A stretch of DNA of 5,727 nt from a bacterium (GTDB lineage Bacteria; Patescibacteriota; Patescibacteriia; Patescibacteriales; JAGXOH01): positions 1-5,727 of the forward strand of contig JAIOTG010000009.1 of NCBI GenBank assembly GCA_021106995.1. The letters are read 5' to 3'. Shown here piece by piece: positions 1-5,233 of the stretch (position 1 is the stretch's first letter; each line of letters starts with the position of its first letter). Under the pieces are notes generated by a model that did no database searches, had not been told where the DNA came from, and saw only the letters and a program-made list of their open reading frames with translations. The translations under genes were made by a program, and so were the position numbers.

Positions 1-517
1 AAGACTGGAGAATTCCTCCCCAAATACTAGAAATTCCTAAAAAGATCGGGGATAAAAGCATAATTCTAGTAAGATTAACAGTTATAATCTTATTTTCAGG
101 AGAAAAGCCAGGAGCTATTAATTTTACTAAAAAAGGTGCAAAAATAATTCCCAAAACAGATAAAAATAAAAGGGCAATTATTAAAAGATTTAAAAGATTA
201 TTTACCAAATTCCAAGCTTCTCTATTTTTAGACTCTTTCCTATTAAAAAATTCACCACACTTCGTCTCTCTTATCAAACAAGAAAGAATGGGAATAAAAC
301 CAGCCGAAAGAGCTCCCATCACCAATAAATTAAACATCAAATCAGGCACTCTAAAAGCAGCGTAATAAACATCAAGAATGTCACCCGCTCCAAATTCTCC
401 AGCCAAAATTCTATCTCTAAAAATTCCTAAAAAACGGCTAATTAAAGAAGAAAAAGCCACTAATGTGGCTGCCAGAGTTATACTGTCTATTTTTTTTGTC
501 AGTAATTTTCTTATCAT
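1..517 (-). CDS. murJ: MurJ lipid II flippase, N-terminal part (gene runs off the left edge)
   Basis: This is the first 172 codons of MurJ, the MOP-superfamily membrane protein that flips lipid-linked peptidoglycan precursor (lipid II) across the cytoplasmic membrane; full proteins have about 500 residues. The reading frame is open from the ATG at 517-515 to base 1, and an in-frame TAA at 526-524 rules out an earlier start. Hydrophobic stretches lie at about residues 12-33, 50-82, 101-138 and 144-170, matching the first helices of the family. Typical MurJ text is present: SRFLGIFRDRILAGEFGAGD (27-46), FRVPDLMFNLLVMGALSAGF (55-74), and LIAPGF (133-138). Arg28, Arg34 and Asp49 align with E. coli Arg18, Arg24 and Asp39. 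The E. coli Arg52 position appears to be Phe62. The gene follows gpmI by 48 bp on the same strand with no terminator between, so it is probably read from the gpmI promoter. The nearest purine-rich AAGGA is about 17 nt from the ATG, too far for a normal ribosome binding site. Confidence 0.93.
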   Translation of the reverse strand, partial: MIRKLLTKKIDSITLAATLVAFSSLISRFLGIFRDRILAGEFGAGDILDVYYAAFRVPDLMFNLLVMGALSAGFIPILSCLIRETKCGEFFNRKESKNREAWNLVNNLLNLLIIALLFLSVLGIIFAPFLVKLIAPGFSPENKIITVNLTRIMLLSPIFLGISSIWGGILQS

Positions 518-565
518 TACAATTTATATTTTAATCCTTATAAATAAAATGTAAATAGGGTTATA

Positions 566-2149
566 TTATTTTTTACTATCAAAACTATTAAGAAGACTTC
601 TCCCCGTCATATCAGGAGATTTTTCAATATTAAACAAATCCAGAATAGTTGGGGCTATATCAACCAACATCCCTTCTATTTCTACCTTTTCCCCTTCCTT
701 TTTATTCTCTATATAATTATCAGAATTAATTAACCAACAAGGAACGGGATTAGTAGAGTGCTCCGTGTCTATCTGGCCCGAATACAAATTAACCATCTCC
801 TCAACATTACCATGATCAGCGGTTACGATTAAACACCCATTTTTCTCCAAAACTTTTTTTACTAAATCACCCAAACATTTATCAACAAATTCAAGGGCTT
901 TAACGGCAGCTTTAAAATTACCAGTGTGACCAACCATGTCGGGGTTAGCATAATTAACTAAAATAAAATTATGTTTTTCCCCTTCAACATCTTTTAATAA
1001 CTTATCAGTTATTTCCCTAGCGCTCATCTCGGGAGTATCAGCATAAGATGGAGAGTTTTTAGAAGGAACTACCACTCTATCTTCATCTTTGAAGGGTTTC
1101 TCCAAACCACCGTTAAAAAAATAAGTTACATGGGCAAATTTTTCTGTTTCTGCCATTCTTAATTGTTTTTTTCCATTATCAGATAAAATTTTTCCCAGAC
1201 GCGTCGTTATTTTTTGCTGACTAAAAACAGCCTCTAGACCTAAATCTTTTTCATACTCATTAAAACCTATAAATCTAATATTTTTAGGAGGGGTTAAATT
1301 GCCAAACTCATTAAAATCTTTAACACTGAAAGCTCTAGCTAATTGTCTTGATCTATCTTTTCTAAAATTAAAACAAATAACAGCGTCATTGTCTTTTATT
1401 AAAGCCTTAGGTAGGCCTTTATTATCAGACAAAACTATCGGCTCAATATATTCATCGCTATTGCATTTTTTATATTGATTGTTAATGGCATCGGCTATAT
1501 TTTTTTCCTTTACTCCCTCACCTTTTACAAAGGCTAAAAATGATTTTTCTATTCTATCCCAGTTATTATTACGATCCATTGCATAATACCTTCCTGATAT
1601 ACTAACTATTTCACCAATACCAATTTCGTCAATACTATCCTGTAAAGAGCTTAAATACTTTTTAGCGCTCTTAGGAGCTGTGTCTCTTCCGTCAGTGATA
1701 GCGTGTATATAAACATTTTTAATATTTTGTTGTTTAGCAAAAACCAAAAGAGCAACTAGATGATCTATACTGGAATGAACCTCTCCATCGCTAACTAAAC
1801 CAATTAAATGTAAATCGCTCTTTTTTTCTTTAACCCAAGCTGATACTTTTAATAAAACCTCATTAGAGAAAAAAGTATTATCGGCAATAGAAGCATTTAT
1901 AGTAGGTAAAAATTGATAAACGATTTGACCGCTCCCTAAAGTTTGATGACCAACCTCAGAATTACCCATAACTCCCCAAGGAAGTCCAACAGACATTCCT
2001 GATGCCTGCAAAAGCATTTTAGGATAATGCTTGTTTAACTTCTCATATGTGGGTAATTTAGCCTTAAAAACCGGATTACCTTTTTCATTATTCCACTCCC
2101 CCCAACCATCTAAAATCACCAAAACTACTGGATTATATTTCTCCTTCAT
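566..2149 (-). CDS. gpmI: 2,3-bisphosphoglycerate-independent phosphoglycerate mutase
   Basis: This cytoplasmic enzyme interconverts 3-phosphoglycerate and 2-phosphoglycerate in lower glycolysis and gluconeogenesis, using two metal ions (usually Mn2+) and a phosphoserine intermediate. At 527 residues it is slightly longer than the usual 510-515. The alkaline-phosphatase-type catalytic set is complete by eye: Asp14 in VILDGWG, the phosphorylated Ser64 in MGNSEVGH, and His125. It also has Arg155-Asp156 in TDGRDT, Arg187 and Arg193 in GRYYAMDR, Arg263 and Arg266 in FNFRKDR, and Lys337 in AETEKFAH. The remaining metal ligands are Asp404 and His408 (NPDMVGHTG), Asp445-His446 (TADHGN) and His464 (TEHSTNPVP). 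The stretch after the catalytic serine reads QTLGSGQIVYQ where many bacterial proteins have LNIGAGRVVYQ. The gene diverges from fba and is followed by murJ on the same strand. No Shine-Dalgarno sequence precedes the ATG; the leader is A/T-rich. Confidence 0.97.
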   Translation of the reverse strand: MKEKYNPVVLVILDGWGEWNNEKGNPVFKAKLPTYEKLNKHYPKMLLQASGMSVGLPWGVMGNSEVGHQTLGSGQIVYQFLPTINASIADNTFFSNEVLLKVSAWVKEKKSDLHLIGLVSDGEVHSSIDHLVALLVFAKQQNIKNVYIHAITDGRDTAPKSAKKYLSSLQDSIDEIGIGEIVSISGRYYAMDRNNNWDRIEKSFLAFVKGEGVKEKNIADAINNQYKKCNSDEYIEPIVLSDNKGLPKALIKDNDAVICFNFRKDRSRQLARAFSVKDFNEFGNLTPPKNIRFIGFNEYEKDLGLEAVFSQQKITTRLGKILSDNGKKQLRMAETEKFAHVTYFFNGGLEKPFKDEDRVVVPSKNSPSYADTPEMSAREITDKLLKDVEGEKHNFILVNYANPDMVGHTGNFKAAVKALEFVDKCLGDLVKKVLEKNGCLIVTADHGNVEEMVNLYSGQIDTEHSTNPVPCWLINSDNYIENKKEGEKVEIEGMLVDIAPTILDLFNIEKSPDMTGRSLLNSFDSKK

Positions 2150-2175
2150 AAAAACTTTTTTATCTTTTTTTAGTA

Positions 2176-2184
2176 TGCTATAAT
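2176..2184 (+). promoter_or_regulatory. Putative extended -10 promoter for fba
   Basis: The sequence TGCTATAAT matches the extended -10 consensus TGnTATAAT exactly, with the hexamer at 2179-2184. Transcription would start near 2191, giving a leader of about 59 nt before the aldolase ATG. There is no recognisable -35 box: the expected position (2156-2161) is a run of T. The core TATGCTATAATAT is nearly identical to the minus-strand core TATGTTATAATAT that serves gpmI. The two promoters point towards each other, with -10 hexamers 34 bp apart. Confidence 0.6.
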
Positions 2185-2186
2185 AT

Positions 2187-2249
2187 AAATAATTTTAAAA
2201 ATTACTTTATTATTAGATATTATAACATAATTCAAATAATTTTAAAAAT
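2187..2249. repeat. 16-bp exact direct repeat in the gpmI-fba control region
   Basis: The sequence AAATAATTTTAAAAAT occurs at 2187-2202 and again at 2234-2249, offset by 47 bp. Each copy contains the odd-centred palindrome ATTTT-A-AAAAT, and in the first copy the symmetry extends to 2190-2204. The first copy covers the predicted fba transcription start. The second covers the -35 position of the gpmI promoter and abuts the fba ATG. This is a plausible place for a paired regulator site, but the repeat is pure A/T in an A/T-rich gap, so chance or low complexity is a real alternative. Confidence 0.45.
2219..2227 (-). promoter_or_regulatory. Putative extended -10 promoter for gpmI (and murJ)
   Basis: Read on the minus strand, this is TGTTATAAT, a perfect match to the extended -10 consensus TGnTATAAT. 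The hexamer occupies 2224-2219, so transcription would start near 2212 and leave a leader of about 60 nt before the gpmI ATG. The -35 region at the usual spacing (2247-2242) reads TTTTAA, a poor match to TTGACA; a TG extension often compensates for this in sigma-70-type promoters. The start site is inferred, not measured. Confidence 0.6.
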
Positions 2250-3191
2250 ATGACAAAACAAATAAAAGTACCTCTAACGGTGCCCAAAAACAAACGAGAA
2301 GAATATGTAAAAAACTACGAAACTGCCACCAGGGGAACAGGGAAAATGATGATGTTTGCTGGAGATCAAAAAGTAGAACATCTAAACAGTGATTTTGTAG
2401 GAAAAGGAATCCCTGAAGAAGTGGCTGATCCTGAACATTATTTTAAAATAGCAGATAAAGCTCATATTGGAGTTTTTGCTACACAAGTGGGCATGATGGC
2501 AAAATATGGTATGGACTATCCAAATATTCCATATTTAATAAAAATAAACTCAAAAACTAATTTAATGCCTGAAAAATTTCAAGATCCATTTAGTAATCGT
2601 TGGCTCCCTATGGATCTGATACAAGATTTTAAAGAAAAATCAGGGCTAAATATAATAGGAGTTGGCTATACGGTTTATATTGGCAGTTCTTTTGAAGCAG
2701 ATATGTTTGGCCAAGCATCTCGTATCATCTACAAAGCTCATAGTCAGGGCCTTATTAGTGTTATATGGATATACCCAAGAGGTAAAGCAATTAAAAATAA
2801 AGATGAAAAAAATAACATACACCTTTTAGCTGGTGGAGCTGGAGTAGCGCTCACTCTAGGAGCTGATTTTGTTAAAATTTACTATCCTTACGATCTACCT
2901 AATCAAAAACAAATAGCTAAGAAATTTAGAGAAGTTACCTCAGCCGCTGGAAGAACCAAAGTAATATGTGTTAGAGGTTCAAAGAAAAACCCTAAAAAAT
3001 TCTTAGAAAACTTATATGATCAAATAAATATTTCAGGAACCATGGGTAATGCAACAGGAAGAAACATTTATCAAAGACCTCTGGATGAGGCGATAAGAAT
3101 GGCTAACGCAATTTCCGCAATTTCCATGTACAACTATACTCCCAAGGAAGCTTATAATATTTTTACAGGGAAAAAAGAACTAAAAAAATAA
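2250..3191 (+). CDS. fba: Class I fructose-bisphosphate aldolase, archaeal/DhnA type
   Basis: The 313-residue protein is a TIM-barrel aldolase of the archaeal-type class I family (DhnA/FbaB-like). It reversibly splits fructose 1,6-bisphosphate into dihydroxyacetone phosphate and glyceraldehyde 3-phosphate through a Schiff base, without metal. The likely Schiff-base lysine is Lys209 in GADFVKIYYP. Asp39 in AGDQKVEH and Tyr175 in IYPRG fit the acid/base positions known from the Thermoproteus tenax enzyme (Asp24, Tyr146, Lys177). The glycine-rich GNATGRNIYQRP (266-277) fits the C-terminal phosphate-binding loop. Archaeal relatives have about 260-280 residues; the extra length is spread over the N-terminus and loops. 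The ATG follows an A/T-only leader with no Shine-Dalgarno sequence. The gene diverges from gpmI, another glycolytic enzyme, and ends at a hairpin terminator. A related DhnA-family activity (for example a 2-amino-3,7-dideoxy-heptulosonate synthase) is less likely because of the glycolytic neighbour and the motif fit. Confidence 0.87.
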   Translation: MTKQIKVPLTVPKNKREEYVKNYETATRGTGKMMMFAGDQKVEHLNSDFVGKGIPEEVADPEHYFKIADKAHIGVFATQVGMMAKYGMDYPNIPYLIKINSKTNLMPEKFQDPFSNRWLPMDLIQDFKEKSGLNIIGVGYTVYIGSSFEADMFGQASRIIYKAHSQGLISVIWIYPRGKAIKNKDEKNNIHLLAGGAGVALTLGADFVKIYYPYDLPNQKQIAKKFREVTSAAGRTKVICVRGSKKNPKKFLENLYDQINISGTMGNATGRNIYQRPLDEAIRMANAISAISMYNYTPKEAYNIFTGKKELKK

Positions 3192-3204
3192 TCGCTAAAT
3201 AAAT

Positions 3205-3237
3205 AAAAACGAGGCCCTTAATTTGGGCCTTGTTTTT
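3205..3237. terminator. Bidirectional Rho-independent terminator between fba and the kinase gene
   Basis: A 13-bp stem (3205-3217 with 3225-3237) has a G+C-rich core AGGCCC/GGGCCT, a G-T pair next to it and an outer A5C/GT5 section, closing a 7-nt loop (3218-3224). On the plus strand the stem ends in a T run and follows the fba stop codon by 13 nt. On the minus strand the reverse complement also ends in GTTTTTATTTATTT, so it should stop transcripts of the convergent histidine kinase gene too, whose stop codon lies 10 nt away. Confidence 0.88.
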
Positions 3238-3247
3238 ATTTTAAAAT

Positions 3248-4738
3248 TTATTTTTTTAAAGGAAGAGAAAAATAAAAATTAGATCCCTGAATTTCATTAT
3301 TTTTAAAACCGATTTCACCGCCCATCTTATTTATAACAATTTTACAAATATAAAGACCTAGGCCAATTCCCTCATGAGCCCTACGCAGATAATTTTCCAG
3401 TTGCCCGAATTTAACAAAAAGTTTATCTTGAAATTGTATTGGAACACCCTCTCCCTGATCAATAACTTCAACTTTTACATCATTTTTTAATTTAGATAGT
3501 TTTATTTCTATTATCTGATCATCCTTGCCATATTTTACGGCGTTTTCAACTAAATTATACATAACACTAGAAATTCTGCTTTTATCTGCTGCAATTTTTA
3601 GCTTTTTACCGGTTTTTGTTAATTTTATCTTTGAATTATTTCTAGTTCCCAGTGGCTCTAAGCTTGGAATTAAAAAATCTAAAAACTCTTCCAAATCGAA
3701 AACTTCCCTCTCAATAACAGCTTTTCCAGTCTCGAATCTAGTCACAGTTAAAATTTGCTTAACAACCCAATTAAGTCTCAAGGATTCTTTTATAATTACT
3801 TTTAAATATCCTTTTTGCTCACTGGATAATTTATTTTTACTCTTCTCTAAAATTTGCCCCATCCCGATTATTGACGACAAAGGGCTCTTAAATTCATGGG
3901 CAGCCACGTTCAAAAATTCATCTTTAGTTTTGTCTAATTCTTTTAAATTTTTTATCTCTTTTTCAATTCTTTTTCTTCTCGTAATATCAGAAATCATAAC
4001 TAAATCTCCCAAAGCCTCACCTTCTTTATTCTTAACCACAGTAGCCGAAAACATTCCAAAAAATTTTCTCTTATTTTTATCTAAAAGCTCTATTTCATAA
4101 GGACTTATATCTTTACCATCAACCCTGTTTAAAAAATTCTTTATAGCCTTAGCTCTACTTTTAGACGAAATAAAAACAAACTCTTTTATATTCTTGCCTA
4201 AAAAATTATCAATTTTATAACCCAACCAATCAGTAAACCTTTTGTTAACAGTTATTAAATTTCCTTTTTTGTCTAAAAATACGATAAGCTCAGGGGAAGA
4301 TTCAAATATTTGGTGATATTTTTCTTCGCTTTTTTTTAATTTTTCCTCTGTATTTTTATCTTCCAAAACCGCAAAATAAAATCCCATTCCAATAAAAAGT
4401 AAAGACAAGGTAATCATCTCGCCCTCTATATAAAATCGCGATAAATCTGGAGTATTTTTCAATTCTGTTAATAAACTATCCAAAGAAGAATATGTTACAA
4501 AAATCCGACCTAAAACAAGCGTCCTGATATTAATTTTTAAAACTATTAAAAAAGAGGAGATTGTTAGTATTAAATATGTTGATTTAAAAAAAATAGACCC
4601 TATATCAAAAGAGCTAGAAACTTCAAAATAAGCAAGCCACAAAAAAATTGTTAAAATACCTAAAGATATTAACAAAAATATTATTAAATATTTTAACACG
4701 GCATAATCTTTCTTAAAATTATCTACATCAAAAAACAT
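3248..4738 (-). CDS. Membrane-anchored PAS-domain sensor histidine kinase
   Basis: The 496-residue protein is an orthodox two-component sensor kinase. Hydrophobic segments lie at about residues 14-38, 49-68 and 108-124, followed by a charged linker. A PAS domain (about 138-255) begins at YHQIFESSPELIVFLDKKGN and ends in a PAC-like LVMISDITRRKR. The HisKA domain carries the phosphoacceptor His281 in NVAAHEFKSPLSSI. The HATPase domain shows the N box NLVENAVKYG (Asn395, Asn399), the G1 box DQGEGVP (427-433), the F box FVKFGQ (441-446) and the G2 box GIGLGLYI (457-464). All catalytic boxes are intact, so it should autophosphorylate and pass phosphate to a receiver. The obvious partner is the receiver-only protein encoded 69 bp upstream on the same strand. 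An in-frame TAA at 4753-4751 bounds the start; no Shine-Dalgarno sequence is visible. The ligand sensed cannot be told from the sequence. Confidence 0.94.
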   Translation of the reverse strand: MFFDVDNFKKDYAVLKYLIIFLLISLGILTIFLWLAYFEVSSSFDIGSIFFKSTYLILTISSFLIVLKINIRTLVLGRIFVTYSSLDSLLTELKNTPDLSRFYIEGEMITLSLLFIGMGFYFAVLEDKNTEEKLKKSEEKYHQIFESSPELIVFLDKKGNLITVNKRFTDWLGYKIDNFLGKNIKEFVFISSKSRAKAIKNFLNRVDGKDISPYEIELLDKNKRKFFGMFSATVVKNKEGEALGDLVMISDITRRKRIEKEIKNLKELDKTKDEFLNVAAHEFKSPLSSIIGMGQILEKSKNKLSSEQKGYLKVIIKESLRLNWVVKQILTVTRFETGKAVIEREVFDLEEFLDFLIPSLEPLGTRNNSKIKLTKTGKKLKIAADKSRISSVMYNLVENAVKYGKDDQIIEIKLSKLKNDVKVEVIDQGEGVPIQFQDKLFVKFGQLENYLRRAHEGIGLGLYICKIVINKMGGEIGFKNNEIQGSNFYFSLPLKK

Positions 4739-4764
4739 TAAATTTTTAAATTAATTCAAACACA

Positions 4765-4779
4765 GCTTATTTTATAAGC
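4765..4779. promoter_or_regulatory. Palindrome with a possible weak promoter upstream of the kinase gene
   Basis: The sequence GCTTAT-TTT-ATAAGC is a perfect 6-bp inverted repeat with a 3-nt centre in the 69-bp gap between the regulator and kinase genes. On the minus strand the region reads TATGCTTATAAAAT, resembling a -10 element with a misplaced TG, and could give the kinase its own weak promoter. No T run follows the hairpin on the minus strand, so a terminator is unlikely. The call is weak. Confidence 0.25.
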
Positions 4780-4807
4780 ATAAATCTTAATTATTTTTTT
4801 AGACAGA

Positions 4808-5194
4808 CTATTCGCCTAATACATTTTTAGCCTTACTTAAAAGGTCATCTATTTCAAAAGGTTTTTCCAAAACATCTCTAACAACATCAAGTTCATTGAA
4901 TTTATCTTGAGATTTTTGAAAAGAAGGAGAACTAACCGGTAAAGCTGAGACAATAATAACCGGGACCTTTTTAAGATCCTTGTCTTTCACCATTTTTTTA
5001 CATACATCTATTCCACTAACCTCAGGCATCATTAAATCTAATAAAATTAAATCATAAGCATTGTTTTTCATATCCTCCAAAGCTTCTTTACCGCTCATTA
5101 TAATTTTAGTTTTATACTTCTTATTAGTTTTTAAGGTTGCCTCTATAGTTTGGGTAATGTTTTTGTCATTATCTACTATCAATATTTTTTTCAT
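4808..5194 (-). CDS. Receiver-only (CheY-like) response regulator
   Basis: The 128-residue protein is a single receiver domain with no DNA-binding or enzymatic output domain. It starts with KILIVDND, carries the phosphoacceptor Asp53 in DLILLDLMMPEVSG, the switch Ser83 in VIIVSAL and the conserved Lys111 in LEKPF. Two points are unusual. The second acidic residue of the usual DD pair is Asn9 after Asp8. The stretch between Ser83 and Lys111 is 28 residues, against 22 in CheY, so the beta4-alpha4 region is longer than normal. The protein should accept phosphate from the histidine kinase encoded 69 bp downstream and act by binding another protein. An in-frame TAA at 5221-5219 bounds the start. 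No Shine-Dalgarno sequence is visible. It ends in TAG, the only non-TAA stop in the window. Confidence 0.93.
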   Translation of the reverse strand: MKKILIVDNDKNITQTIEATLKTNKKYKTKIIMSGKEALEDMKNNAYDLILLDLMMPEVSGIDVCKKMVKDKDLKKVPVIIVSALPVSSPSFQKSQDKFNELDVVRDVLEKPFEIDDLLSKAKNVLGE

Positions 5195-5233
5195 AGTTAC
5201 GAATTTATTTATTAAAACTTAAATTAGTTAATA

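Noticed and set aside
566..2149. Another alkaline-phosphatase-superfamily enzyme (phosphopentomutase or archaeal ApgM)
   Set aside because: The complete GpmI residue set and the family-specific GRYYAMDR, FNFRKDR and NYANPDMVGHTG motifs fit only the bacterial GpmI family.
3525..4100. A 191-codon plus-strand open frame
   Set aside because: It lies wholly antisense to the histidine kinase gene, whose PAS, HisKA and HATPase motifs are unambiguous. Its translation is a low-complexity, Ser/Leu/Phe-rich sequence typical of an A/T-rich antisense shadow.
4739..4807. A terminator between regulator and kinase genes
   Set aside because: The GCTTAT palindrome has a weak 6-bp A/T-rich stem and no T run after it on the minus strand.
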